DNA of 41,021 bases from an uncultured Desulfovibrio sp. (GCA_949291675.1 CASEWR010000172.1:1-41021), one strand, 5' to 3'. Counted from the stretch's first letter, positions 1-8,740 are shown. Notes: generated by a model not told the origin, from the sequence alone. Made by a program: numbers and translations.

Positions 1-1053
1 CTCATGCACTTCCTGCAGGACCAGGGAGGTGATGCTGTCCATAGAGCACTGCACGCCAAGCAGTGCTGCCAGAAAGAGGACGGTGAGACTGAGTACGACC
101 AGCACACAGCCCCTGGCCACCCGGAAAGCAATGCGGGCAGCTGCGGAGAGCCTGCCGGAAGGCCTGGCCGGGGGCTCGCCCGACTGGCTGACAGGCTGGC
201 TGACAGGCTGGGTCTCAGGCTGTATCTCAGGCTGAGCCTGCCCGGCAGGTTCGGCAGACTGGCCTGACTGGCCCGGTTTGTCAGCCTGGATAGCGAAAGC
301 TGCCTGGTTCGCTGGATCCTGCTGCGCTTGCTGACCTTGCTGACCTTGCTGGTCTGGCTGGCTCTGGTCTGGCTGGCATTGCTGTTCAGGCGCATCCGGC
401 TGCCAGGGATGTTCAAGCAGTCTGGGCAGTCTGGGCTGATCGGGCAGGACAGAGGCTGCGGTCTCCTGTGCCGGGGACTGGTCCGACTGTGCCGGCACTG
501 CATCTGCAGGCGCTGTGCTCTGGTGGTCTTCTTCCCAGGGCCAGAGAGGGGCTGCAGCTGCTGTCGCGGGCCCGGCAGGGGCTGGCTCTTTCAGGGCTTT
601 GGGCGCTGCGCCGTCCGGCACTTCTGGGGCTGCAGGGGCCTCTGTGGCTGCGTCTTCAGGGACTGCCCTGGCCTGGGGGGCAGCCGGGGTCAGTGATGCA
701 GCCGAAGGCTTTGGTGTGGCAGGGGCGTCAGGGATCGCCCTGGCCTGGGGTGCTGCAGGGGCTGCGGGTGCCGCTGCAGAGCGTCTGGCACTGCCTGCTG
801 CGGGCCTGGCAGGCGTCAGCTCCAGGCGAAAGTCACTGTCTGCCAAGTCGTAGTCATGTTGGGCCCTGTCCGCTGTGTCGGCCCGGGTGCAGGCTGCCCC
901 GCTGTTTGCGCTGCTGCCTGTGTCTTCCGCAGGGGCACGGCTGGTCAGCCTCACTGCCCTGTGCAGCGGGGTCTGGGGTGTGCCGGAAGCTGGCCTGGAT
1001 GACGCTGTTTCCAATGCGTTTCCGGATGCTGGCCTGTGCGGAGTCTGGGACAT
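1..1053 (-). CDS. Proline-rich single-pass membrane protein, 3' end beyond the window
   Basis: The minus strand is open from about position 1263 to the window edge. The ATG at 1053 is the most upstream in-frame ATG, but no ribosome binding site is visible; a TTG at 846, which would begin M-A-D-S-D-F-R-L-E-L, is an alternative. The first ~300 residues are low complexity, rich in Ala, Pro and Gln, with short repeats (QQGQQGQQ, QPETQPVSQPVSQ). They end in a basic patch followed by one clear membrane helix (C-V-L-V-V-L-S-L-T-V-L-F-L-A-A-L-L-G, about positions 60-115). This is the layout of a cytoplasmic disordered region plus an inner-membrane anchor, with a periplasmic domain to follow outside the window. 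I do not recognise the family. The hydrophobic segment followed by a short amphipathic stretch is compatible with AsmA/TamB-like or DUF3426-like proteins, but nothing seen proves either. The repeats resemble those in other genes of this window. Confidence 0.55.
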   Translation of the reverse strand, partial: MSQTPHRPASGNALETASSRPASGTPQTPLHRAVRLTSRAPAEDTGSSANSGAACTRADTADRAQHDYDLADSDFRLELTPARPAAGSARRSAAAPAAPAAPQARAIPDAPATPKPSAASLTPAAPQARAVPEDAATEAPAAPEVPDGAAPKALKEPAPAGPATAAAAPLWPWEEDHQSTAPADAVPAQSDQSPAQETAASVLPDQPRLPRLLEHPWQPDAPEQQCQPDQSQPDQQGQQGQQAQQDPANQAAFAIQADKPGQSGQSAEPAGQAQPEIQPETQPVSQPVSQSGEPPARPSGRLSAAARIAFRVARGCVLVVLSLTVLFLAALLGVQCSMDSITSLVLQEVHE

Positions 1054-1361
1054 GGCGTTGCGGCTGGTTGCGGGGGCCTGGCTGGCCCGTGTGGCGTTGG
1101 CTGGCCCGGGTTGCTTTGGATGGCTTGGGATGGCCCTGGTGGCCCGGGGTGCCTGGCCTGGCTTTGGCTGGCAGTGTGTCTGCTGTGTGGTCTGCCGGCG
1201 CTGTGATGCCTGTTGGCCCTGCGTCCCGGCGCACTGGCAGAATGGGGCAAATATATGCCAGTCTCACACGACAGGCAAGGACGCCCGAACCCGTCTGCAG
1301 GGTCCGCAGGGCCTGCGGGGCCTGCCGGACACCTGGGGCGTGTGGCTCTGGGGCACAGTCC
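1054..1361. other. Intergenic, no supported gene
   Basis: This 308-bp stretch is GC-rich, T/G-biased on the plus strand and full of short imperfect repeats of CTGG and GGCC type. The minus-strand frame of the truncated membrane protein stays open to 1263 here but has no ATG or ribosome binding site. It may contain the right-hand flank of the transposase element. I see no RNA gene or terminator. Confidence 0.4.
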
Positions 1362-3173
1362 TTACCCGGGGGACACAGGGTACTCCTTGGCCGGCCTGAC
1401 GCCGAAGAGCCTGTAGATGCGTTTGTGCTCCTCGTCAGGTTCGCATGGCAGCACAACAGTGTCACAGACCTTTGCCTTGTGCGTCTGCATGCGCAGCAGC
1501 ATGTGGTCAAGCACGTCGTCAGGCAGCTGGGCAGGGGGCTGAGCAGGGTCGTGTCCGGGGTCATCTCCAGGGGCCTGCATCATGCTGAACACAGAGGCAT
1601 GCTGCCTGGCCTGCTTGTCACGAAACTTGTCACGAAGTATGGCCTGCATCCTTCTCCGGATGATCGTGGCCAGGAACGTCAGCAGGAGGTGCCCGCGCAC
1701 GGCTGCTTCTGGTTCGACATGCATGTGGAGAAGGGGTGCGTCCTGCCTGGTCATGCCGGGGACAAGTGCCATTTCCTGGCGCATCCGGCAGTATTCCAGC
1801 ACACACTGCGCCTGCAGAGGATGCGAGGAGAGCAGGACAAAGACGCCGCTCAGGCTCAGCTGCCTGTGCAGCGCAGCTGGCTCAAGGCGAGGCAGCACAC
1901 CTGCCGCTCCTTTGAGTATGCGTGTGCGCGCCAGCTCCTGCATGGTCTTGTTCCGTCCGATATGCACGCAGAGCGGGAGGCCATGGAGTTCTGTGCGGAC
2001 ACAGGTCAGCGAGAGATGTCTGTCGTTGCACAGTCCGCTGTCCCTGGCAGCATCCACCTTGTCCGCCTCTTCCAGCGTTGCCAGCCCCTTTGCCAGGGCC
2101 TGGTCCAGACCCTGTTCCTGACCCTGTTCCTGACCCTGGTCCAGAGCCTGAGCCTGGCAACAGGTGGAACTCTCCCCTGGAGTATTCGTGAGGGGCTGTG
2201 CGAGGCCCTTTGTGAGGGACATGGCCGGGCACTGCACAAGGAAGGGGATGCCTGCCTCATGCAGCTGCCGCAGTCCTTCCCAGGTGATGGTCTCAGCGTC
2301 CAGGACAGCCATCTCCACAGCTATTCCCCGGGCTCTGAGCTCGCGGACTGTGGCAAGCACAGGCGCAGTCTTCAGGCTGTCCCCCGGGCTGTTTTCCGGG
2401 CCGCCTTCCAAGCCGCCTTCCGAACCTCCTTCCGAGCCGTTTTCCGGCACACAGCGCAGGAACACCGGCATGTTTGTCCCCTGCTGCAGCACAGAGATGA
2501 CGCGCATTTCCCCGCTGATGACGCCGTCAGGGCTCTGCACGGCTGTCACGGGAAAGCGGGTGGAAGCGGGCAGGCCTGTGCTGTCGATGAGCACATGCGT
2601 CCCGGCACGAAGCCTGTCGCAAGCAAGTGTATGGTATGTCGCGAAGAATGTCTGCATCCTCTCTGTATCACCCAGCTCTGTCAGCAGTTTATTGATATGC
2701 TGCTGTGTCAGACGAGCTTTGGGATAGAGGAAGCGTGCAAAGCTGCCTTCATACCAGATGTGTGCGAACGCAGTACTGTGCTGCTGCAAGACATAATAGA
2801 GCAGCAGTGCATACAGCGTCTCCGTCTCATCACAGGTCATGGCAGCAATGGCCCCGCGCAGGCCGCGCATCTCAGAGCCGGAGAGCAGGGCATTGACGAG
2901 AAAAGCATCGCCAAAGTCTGTACTCAGCCTCTCACGTGCGTTGTTGTTGCGGCGGACAGGCGGCACAAAATCAGCAGGCGCTTCACCGTATTCCTGTGTG
3001 ACAGGGTCATAGGTGAAGATCCCCCTCTCCCGGTTCTGATAGATGCCGCGCGCCTTATCAAGGACGCGTCCGAGGTTGATGCCTGGTTCCTTTCTGACCT
3101 TGCCATCAACGCGTACAGATTTCGTCAGTCGGGCGTAGAGCACGCCACCGTGGTTTTGATAGGAAATGAACAT
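1362..3173 (-). CDS. IS4/IS1634-like transposase with low-complexity insertions
   Basis: This 603-residue protein has the layout of IS4/IS1634-type DDE transposases. A first Asp lies in L-I-D-S-T-G (about residue 195) and a second in V-L-D-A-E-T (about 291). A C-terminal block, about residues 450-510, shows the family pattern of a Y-x-R-x-R helix followed by V-R-G-H-L-L-L-T-F-L-A. In that helix the usual catalytic Glu position appears to read Ala (R-M-R-Q-E-M-A), with a Glu two residues earlier, so activity is doubtful. Two low-complexity insertions are present: GSEGG-type repeats at about 244-262 and QEQG/DQ-type repeats at about 340-360. The start at 3173 has no good Shine-Dalgarno. Degenerate copies of the promoter/start region are repeated upstream (see the repeat at 3061). 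I could not find terminal inverted repeats by eye, so the element ends are undefined. Confidence 0.75.
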   Translation of the reverse strand: MFISYQNHGGVLYARLTKSVRVDGKVRKEPGINLGRVLDKARGIYQNRERGIFTYDPVTQEYGEAPADFVPPVRRNNNARERLSTDFGDAFLVNALLSGSEMRGLRGAIAAMTCDETETLYALLLYYVLQQHSTAFAHIWYEGSFARFLYPKARLTQQHINKLLTELGDTERMQTFFATYHTLACDRLRAGTHVLIDSTGLPASTRFPVTAVQSPDGVISGEMRVISVLQQGTNMPVFLRCVPENGSEGGSEGGLEGGPENSPGDSLKTAPVLATVRELRARGIAVEMAVLDAETITWEGLRQLHEAGIPFLVQCPAMSLTKGLAQPLTNTPGESSTCCQAQALDQGQEQGQEQGLDQALAKGLATLEEADKVDAARDSGLCNDRHLSLTCVRTELHGLPLCVHIGRNKTMQELARTRILKGAAGVLPRLEPAALHRQLSLSGVFVLLSSHPLQAQCVLEYCRMRQEMALVPGMTRQDAPLLHMHVEPEAAVRGHLLLTFLATIIRRRMQAILRDKFRDKQARQHASVFSMMQAPGDDPGHDPAQPPAQLPDDVLDHMLLRMQTHKAKVCDTVVLPCEPDEEHKRIYRLFGVRPAKEYPVSPG

Positions 3174-3690
3174 GAGGGGTGTTGTAGGTATAAAAATAGT
3201 TTATGTCTACTGCTGCATCAGGGGCGCGTCGAGGTTTGTGCCTGGTTCCTGTCTGCCCCTGTCTCAGCCCCTGTCATCAAGGCGCATGGCTTTCAGCAGT
3301 CGGGGGTGGGGCACGCCACCGTAGTTTTGACAGGAAAGGAACATGAGGGGTGTCGTAGCCATAAAAATTGTTTATGCCTGCAGCTGCATCAGGGGTGCGT
3401 CGAGGCCCGGGCCCGGTTCCTGTCTGACCCTGTCTCAGCCCCTGTCATCAAGGCGCACGGGTTTCGGCAGTCGGACGTTGGGCACGCCACCGTGGTTTTG
3501 ACAGGAAAGGAACATGAGGGGTGTTGTACGCATAAAAATCGTTTATACCTGCAGCTGCATCAGGGGCGCGTTGAGGCCCGGGCCTGGTTCCTGTCTGACC
3601 TTGCCTCTGACCATGTCATCAAGGCGCACGGCTTTCGGCAGTCTGGGGTCAGGCACGCCGCAGCGGCAGGAACTGAAATGAGGGGAGTTG
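3061..3690. repeat. Four tandem ~171-bp copies of the transposase start region
   Basis: Four direct repeats begin near 3061, 3221, 3392 and 3563. The last two periods are exactly 171 bp; the first unit is 12 bp shorter. Each carries the same landmarks: gcctggttcc or gcccggttcc (3081, 3240, 3411, 3582), a gcacgcc block, the minus-strand start region of the transposase (ATGTTC and about 26 codons) and, in the first three, an upstream AT-rich minus-strand motif resembling a -10 (ATAAAC...TTTTTAT). Only the unit at 3061 runs into the full transposase frame. The next two keep the ATG but soon hit stops on the minus strand, and the fourth has lost the ATG context. It looks like tandem duplication of a promoter plus N-terminus. 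The plus strand stays open through all copies because the unit lengths are multiples of three. Confidence 0.85.
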
Positions 3691-4012
3691 CAGGCAGAAG
3701 ATTTGTGTCTGCCTGCGATTGCCGGGGAAAGGCGCGGACTTTGGAGCGGGAGTCTGGGGCGTTCATGGGGTGCTCAGTCCTGTGCCTTGCGGCACAGTGC
3801 CGATGCTGCAGCAGGTAACGGAGCGTGCGGTCTTGAGTGGCATGAGGGACATGAGGGGCCTCCAGCCTGTGCGGCAGGGTGCGGGCCTTGAAATGACATG
3901 TCATTTGAGGCATAAGGGGCCGCGCAGGCTGTGTGCCTGTAACACTGGAAAAATGTTGTCAGAAATCAAAGAGACTGATGGCTGACACGAAAACAGACGG
4001 GTTGGGGAGGTC
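3691..4012. other. Intergenic upstream of the radical SAM gene
   Basis: No gene is supported. The notable element is the 16-bp palindrome at 3891. A good ribosome binding site (GGGGAGG) lies at about 4004-4010, just before the radical SAM start. The rest has short 'catgagg' repeats at about 3840-3860 of unknown meaning. Confidence 0.4.
3891..3906. promoter_or_regulatory. Perfect 16-bp palindrome, possible operator
   Basis: AAATGACATGTCATTT is a perfect inverted repeat about 105 bp upstream of the radical SAM gene. Its size and symmetry suit a dimeric DNA-binding protein. The regulator is unknown, and the site could equally belong to the neighbouring insertion element. Confidence 0.4.
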
Positions 4013-5494
4013 ATGAGCTCAAAGAAGAAAAACAAGGACTTGCATCCCTGTCTTGTGGTTGCTGACGACTCCGGCAATATTTACGACGAGCCGGACCTGC
4101 TCATGCTGGTGCGCAGGGGAGAGCAGTGGGGGCTGCCAAGGCCCGACGAGCTCATGCCGCTGCCAAAGGAAAGCGAGCTCTTTCTTCTGCCTGGCCGTAA
4201 GGCTGTGGGCTACAATCCCGAAACAGGCGAGGCCGAGGAAGTGGACGGGCTGGCTGTGGCTGCCTTTGCGGCACCGGGCTACACCCTGTCCGGGCACCCT
4301 GTGTACGAGACCGAAGAGGACGCCCGGATGCTGCCCCTCTTTGCTTACGGTGCCGTGGGCTTTGCCGAGGACCGTTTCTGGATCTGTGCCCGGCGCGTGG
4401 ACATGGACCCGCGCCAGCAGTTCTCGCACATCCGCAAGGGGCTCATTGAGAAGAACGTGCGCCAGCTGCTGGAAACGTATCCCGACAACCGTCTGGTGGC
4501 ACACATCCTCACCAACTGCGTCATGCGCTATGACTGTCCTGCTGCCAGGAACTTCTCCCTGGGCCGCTACGAGGCACCCCTGCCGTCCTCGCGCACCTGT
4601 AATGCCCGCTGCATTGGCTGTATCTCAAGCCAGGAGCAGGACAGCCCCATTGAGGTGACTCCGCAGTGCAGGCTTACCTTCACGCCCACGCCCGAGGAGC
4701 TGGTGCAGGTCATGGAGATTCATGCGGCCCGCGAGACAAAGCGCCCCATCTTCTCCTTTGGGCAGGGCTGTGAGGGCGATCCCCTCATGAACCCCGAGCT
4801 GCTCTGCGCAGCCGTGCGTCTCTATCGCGAGCGCGGTGGTGCGGGCACAGTCAACTGCAATACCAATGCCTCGCGCCCGGAGGCTGTGGAGGCCTTGGCA
4901 AAGGCCGGTCTCTCTGCCATGCGCGTCAGCCTCAACTCTGCTCGCGAAGAGCTCTATACCCGCTACTACAGGCCCCATGGCTACAGCTTTGCGGATGTGC
5001 GCCGCTCCATTGCCGTAGGGCGCGAAAACGGCCTCTTCATCTGTCTGAACCTGCTCTACTTTCCCGGCATCACGGACACCGAGGAAGAGCTCAGGGCCCT
5101 GAGCGACCTTGTGGGCAGCTGCGGCGTGAGCATGATACAGTGGCGCAACCTGAACATTGACCCGGAATACTACCTGGAGCTCATGCAGGACTTTGCCCAC
5201 GGCCCCTCCATGGGCCTGCGCTCCTTCATGAAGCGTCTGAAGAAGGCCTGTCCCTGGCTGCAGTACGGCTATTTCAACCCCTATGTGGGAGCAAAGGCCG
5301 AGGTGCCTGCCCCCATGCCCGGCACCTGGTGTCCGCCGCGCGTGGAAGACGCGCTGCAGGACGCACCCGAGGCCACAGAGGCTGATGGCGAAAACGAGCC
5401 TGGCGAGTCTGGCGGGCACGACGAGCAGGGTGACCATGGGCAGCAGGAAGGCCAGCAGAATGGTCAGCAGGATGGCCAGCAGCAGGGCCAGTAG
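4013..5494 (+). CDS. Radical SAM domain protein
   Basis: This 493-residue protein has a radical SAM cluster motif C-x3-C-x2-C at Cys196, Cys200 and Cys203 (T-C-N-A-R-C-I-G-C). Downstream are the usual glycine-rich segment (F-S-F-G-Q-G-C-E-G-D-P, about residue 248) and barrel strands (N-C-N-T-N-A-S, about 281, and M-R-V-S-L-N-S). It should bind a 4Fe-4S cluster and cleave S-adenosylmethionine; the substrate is not apparent. The N-terminal ~190 residues are a separate domain with no family I recognise. The C-terminal ~40 residues are a Gln/Gly/Asp/Glu repeat tail (GQQEGQQNGQQDGQQQGQ) that looks like slippage expansion. A GGGGAGG ribosome binding site sits just before the ATG. The gene lies 39 bp before galE and is probably cotranscribed with it. 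Confidence 0.8.
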   Translation: MSSKKKNKDLHPCLVVADDSGNIYDEPDLLMLVRRGEQWGLPRPDELMPLPKESELFLLPGRKAVGYNPETGEAEEVDGLAVAAFAAPGYTLSGHPVYETEEDARMLPLFAYGAVGFAEDRFWICARRVDMDPRQQFSHIRKGLIEKNVRQLLETYPDNRLVAHILTNCVMRYDCPAARNFSLGRYEAPLPSSRTCNARCIGCISSQEQDSPIEVTPQCRLTFTPTPEELVQVMEIHAARETKRPIFSFGQGCEGDPLMNPELLCAAVRLYRERGGAGTVNCNTNASRPEAVEALAKAGLSAMRVSLNSAREELYTRYYRPHGYSFADVRRSIAVGRENGLFICLNLLYFPGITDTEEELRALSDLVGSCGVSMIQWRNLNIDPEYYLELMQDFAHGPSMGLRSFMKRLKKACPWLQYGYFNPYVGAKAEVPAPMPGTWCPPRVEDALQDAPEATEADGENEPGESGGHDEQGDHGQQEGQQNGQQDGQQQGQ

Positions 5495-5533
5495 TACGGC
5501 AGAAAGAAACCAGAAGTACGTCAGGAGTACGGA

Positions 5534-6520
5534 ATGAGCATACTTGTCATAGGCGGCGCGGGCTACATCGGCTCGCATAATGTCAGAGCCCTTCTGGCAC
5601 GCAACGAGGAGGTTGTTGTGCTCGACAACCTCTCTACAGGACACAGGCAGGCTGTGCCTGACGGGGTGGCCTTCTATCAGGGAGACTTGCGCTGCGAGGC
5701 AGATCTTGAGCGCGTCTTCACAGAGCAGCAGATCGAGGCTGTACTGCACTTTGCGGCCTTTATCGAGGTCGGCGAGAGCATGACCAGACCTCTCAAGTAC
5801 TTTGATAACAACGTGGTGGGCATGATCAGCCTTCTGGAGGCCATGGAGCGCCACGGCGTGGACAAGCTGGTCTTCTCCTCCACAGCCGCAGTCTACGGCG
5901 AGCCGGACCGCGTGCCCATTGAGGAAGACGACAAAAAGGCCCCTGCCAACCCCTATGGCGAGAGCAAGCTCATGATGGAGCACATCATGGAGTGGTCCCA
6001 CAGGGCCACGAACATCCGCTCCGTGACCCTGCGCTACTTCAATGTGGGCGGCGCCTTTGAGGACGCCAGCATTGGTGAGGACCACAGGCCTGAGAGCCAT
6101 CTCATTCCTCTCATCCTGCAGGTGCCCCTGGGCAGGCGCGAGCACATCAATGTCTTTGGCAATGACTATGACACCGAGGACGGCTCCTGCGTGCGCGACT
6201 ACCTGCACGTCATGGACCTTGCCGATGCCCACATGAAGGCCATTGACTATCTGCGTGCCGGCAATGACAGCCTTGTCTGCAACCTTGGCAACGGCCAGGG
6301 CTTCTCGGTGCTGGAAATGGTGGAGGCAGCCCGTCGCGTCACCGGACACCCTGTGCCTGCAAAGATAGCTGCCAGGCGCCCCGGCGACCCGGCCCGCCTT
6401 GTGGCCTCCTCAGACAGGGCTCGCCGGGTGCTGGGCTGGACGCCGACCCACGGCATTGAAGAGATCATCCGCACTGCCTGGCAGTGGCATCAGAGCCATC
6501 CCAGGGGCTACGAGGACTAG
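5534..6520 (+). CDS. galE: UDP-glucose 4-epimerase
   Basis: This 328-residue, full-length member of the extended short-chain dehydrogenase family interconverts UDP-glucose and UDP-galactose in the cytoplasm. It has an NAD-binding G-G-A-G-Y-I-G motif at residues 7-13, V-L-D-N-L-S-T-G-H at about 31-39, the S-S-T-A-A-V-Y-G segment and the catalytic Y-x-x-x-K pair at Tyr141/Lys145. It also has the R-Y-F-N-V-G-G-A substrate loop and the G-S-C-V-R-D-Y-x-H-V-x-D-L signature. An AGGAG ribosome binding site lies upstream. The product may feed surface polysaccharide or glycan synthesis. A strong terminator follows at 6547. Confidence 0.93.
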   Translation: MSILVIGGAGYIGSHNVRALLARNEEVVVLDNLSTGHRQAVPDGVAFYQGDLRCEADLERVFTEQQIEAVLHFAAFIEVGESMTRPLKYFDNNVVGMISLLEAMERHGVDKLVFSSTAAVYGEPDRVPIEEDDKKAPANPYGESKLMMEHIMEWSHRATNIRSVTLRYFNVGGAFEDASIGEDHRPESHLIPLILQVPLGRREHINVFGNDYDTEDGSCVRDYLHVMDLADAHMKAIDYLRAGNDSLVCNLGNGQGFSVLEMVEAARRVTGHPVPAKIAARRPGDPARLVASSDRARRVLGWTPTHGIEEIIRTAWQWHQSHPRGYED

Positions 6521-6546
6521 GGACCAGGCCCTGACAACAGTATTTG

Positions 6547-6596
6547 CAAGCTCCCTGCAGCACAACGATCAGCGTGCTGCAGGGAGCTTGTGTTTT
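6547..6596 (+). terminator. Rho-independent terminator after galE
   Basis: A 17-bp perfect stem (CAAGCTCCCTGCAGCAC at 6547-6563, complement at 6574-6590) with a 10-nt loop is followed by TGTTTT. It lies 26 bp after the galE stop and ends the radical SAM-galE transcript. Confidence 0.9.
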
Positions 6597-6720
6597 GGCG
6601 CTCTTTGAAGACGTGCCTTCCTTGAGCGCGCTGAGAACGCCAGTCTTTTCATTTTCCTCAGAAGAGAGGGTGCACTGACAGAGCGCTGAGAGAGGGTGAC
6701 AGGCAGGCTGACAGGCACAG

Positions 6721-6889
6721 GGTGTCGAGCCTGATTTTTGCGTTCAGCAATGTGTGCTAACATGCTGACTCTGCGGTATTTTCGTAAAACAGGGCAGCTG
6801 ATTCCGCGGACATAGGACATGGTGCCGAGCCTGCTTTTGCGTTCGGCAATGTGTGCTAACCTGTTGACTCTGCGGTATTTTCACAAAAC
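6721..6889. repeat. Two ~69-bp direct repeats 100 bp apart
   Basis: Copies at 6721-6790 and 6821-6889 share ggtg(t/c)cgagcctg, gcgttc(a/g)gcaatgtgtgctaac and tgactctgcggtatttt. They differ at only a few positions plus one 1-nt indel. They lie just beyond the 3' end of the second transposase gene and may be the element's terminal region, duplicated. No matching inverted copy was found upstream of that transposase by eye. The remaining sequence between galE and the transposase (6597-6720 and 6890-6955) holds no supported gene. Confidence 0.8.
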
Positions 6890-6955
6890 ATTGCAGACGC
6901 TCTGGGCAGGACGAAACGTCTGCCCCGGGTCACACTGCCACACGCGCAAGGGCTG

Positions 6956-8740
6956 CTATGCCTCGTCAAGCAGAAGTTCGAGGAACATCTCGTCCCTGGT
7001 GAGGCTCTCCTGCGACCAGCGCTGCCTGGAAAAAGCGTTGTTGACGTGCACGATCTCAACGCAGCCAAACCAGTCGAGCATTTGCCGGACACTCAGCGTT
7101 GCCGCCCAGTCAGCCACACTGTCCCAGAGCGCAGCCTGCTTTTTGCTTTTGGGTCTGCACTCACGTGCCCGCCTGACAGCTTTCTCAGGGACGCTGGCAA
7201 GAGCCTCCTGCAGATGGAACCTGTAGCCAAGAGCAAGCATGCGGCAGAGCTTCCTGCCGCGCAGCTGACTGCTGAACAGGGAGCATGCGTCTTTGCTGTC
7301 ATACTCACCCTGCAAAGGCTGGTATGCATTCTCGATGACAGTGTGAGTGCGGTAGAGACGCAGCGCCTCCCAGGGGTCCTTGTGCACATTGGAGACCAGC
7401 ACAAAGAAGCCGTAGTCCCTGCCTGCTGTTTCAAATCTTTCTTCTCTGAGGTCAGCGGAGAGGTCTCTATCCCGGGCCTTTCTGACAGTCAGGCACTGTC
7501 GGGCAACTTTTTTCTCAACAGTGTCCAGCTCTGCGCCGTCTTCCACTTTGTCGATCAATTGGTTCAGGGCAATATGCAGTGACCTTTTCCTCTCCCAGGC
7601 AGTCTCTGCATCCAGATAGTAGTGGATATACAGACATGCAGGATCAGCATCCTCCCCCTTCTCCTGACGAAGACCTGGCACGGTCTTCTCAATGACAGTG
7701 GCAGCGTGGATGTTGCGATTGCAGTTGTACCTGGCAGGGCAGGCAGTGAAAGGCCTTGCAAGTTTGCCGTGCACGCCCATCTTCTTGTCTGCTGTTGCCT
7801 CGAGATGAGAAAAGATCCAGGCATCTTCCAGGCTGCCGGGTATGGTGAAGCTGATCTTCCTGCGGGAAAGCTCACAGATGATCTGCTGGATGGGCTCTCG
7901 GCTGAGCTCCTGGCTGACGAAGCTGCTGTTCAGCACAAGTTCAGGTGTGCCGGGCAGGATGCTCTCAGGCTGTTCCAGGGCTTTGAGCACGGAAGAGAGC
8001 TCACCGAGACCCCCGGGCTGTACCGCAAAGGAGATGGGCAGCCCGGACTGGGCAGAGCAGAAGGTCAGAACCCAGTTGCTGTCCAGCCAGTCTCCCGTCC
8101 TGCTGAGGTCAGGGCAGGTGCAGGGGGTGGCGCTCCCCAGGATGTCGGGAGTTGCTGCGGAGGCATAGGCAATCACCCCGGAGTTGCTGCCTGAGAGTGC
8201 GGCCAGGTTCATGAAGAGACGCTGCAGGCCGTCTTCGTCATGGTTGATCCCCTCAAAGAGGTCATGGCAAATGTCGCTGTCCATGCCCTCGACATACGGG
8301 AGGTTATGGCTGCACTGCCACATGCCAATATTGCGAGGATCGCCATTATTGGAAAGAAGGAAGTACTGGGCAACAGAGAGCAGTTGCTCTGCACAGGCAC
8401 CGTATTCCTCTGCAGGAAAGGCACTGTGCACTGCCACTGTGAGGCCGGATGTCCTGCCAGCCCACTCCATGATTTCCTCAACGCCTTTGCGCCTTGGTGC
8501 TGCTGGCGTGGCCTCAGAGCTCTTTTTTGAGGGGGCCTTGGTGCGGCATGGGACAGGCTCTGTCTGGCCGGGCAGGAGCTTCAGACCGGTCCTTTGGCAT
8601 GAGATCGTTACGTTGAATCTGCGTACGGGATCATAGCGGTACAGGCGGCGCTCCTGGTACTTGACACCAGTCTTCCTGTCCTTCACCCAGACAAGCCGCT
8701 CTACGGTGGGCGCTGTGTTGTCCTGCTCCGTGTCCTTCAT
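6956..8740 (-). CDS. IS1634/IS4-like transposase, catalytic Asp residues apparently lost
   Basis: The start is set at the ATG at 8740 because GGAGG lies 7 nt upstream; the frame is open to 8947 but without such support. The 594-residue protein has the C-terminal layout of IS1634/IS4-type transposases: F-F-V-L-V-S-N, then L-Y-R-T-H-T-V-I-E-N-A-Y-Q-P-L-Q-G with the catalytic Glu (about residue 470), then a C-terminal helical block. By eye, the position of the first catalytic Asp reads Ala (I-A-Y-A-S-A-A-T-P-D, about 190). The second reads Asn (L-V-L-N-S-S-F-V-S, about 269). If these alignments hold, the frame is intact but the enzyme is probably inactive. It is a different lineage from the transposase at 1362. 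Confidence 0.75.
   Translation of the reverse strand: MKDTEQDNTAPTVERLVWVKDRKTGVKYQERRLYRYDPVRRFNVTISCQRTGLKLLPGQTEPVPCRTKAPSKKSSEATPAAPRRKGVEEIMEWAGRTSGLTVAVHSAFPAEEYGACAEQLLSVAQYFLLSNNGDPRNIGMWQCSHNLPYVEGMDSDICHDLFEGINHDEDGLQRLFMNLAALSGSNSGVIAYASAATPDILGSATPCTCPDLSRTGDWLDSNWVLTFCSAQSGLPISFAVQPGGLGELSSVLKALEQPESILPGTPELVLNSSFVSQELSREPIQQIICELSRRKISFTIPGSLEDAWIFSHLEATADKKMGVHGKLARPFTACPARYNCNRNIHAATVIEKTVPGLRQEKGEDADPACLYIHYYLDAETAWERKRSLHIALNQLIDKVEDGAELDTVEKKVARQCLTVRKARDRDLSADLREERFETAGRDYGFFVLVSNVHKDPWEALRLYRTHTVIENAYQPLQGEYDSKDACSLFSSQLRGRKLCRMLALGYRFHLQEALASVPEKAVRRARECRPKSKKQAALWDSVADWAATLSVRQMLDWFGCVEIVHVNNAFSRQRWSQESLTRDEMFLELLLDEA

Noticed and set aside
468..3818. A plus-strand frame of 1116 codons without a stop, antisense to the transposase and through the 171-bp repeats
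   Set aside because: The protein is low complexity, rich in Cys, Trp, Arg and Leu, with no motif. The minus strand encodes a recognisable transposase. The frame stays open because of high GC and because the repeat length is a multiple of three.
8184..8636. Plus-strand frames antisense to the second transposase
   Set aside because: Shadow frames of a clearly coding minus-strand gene.
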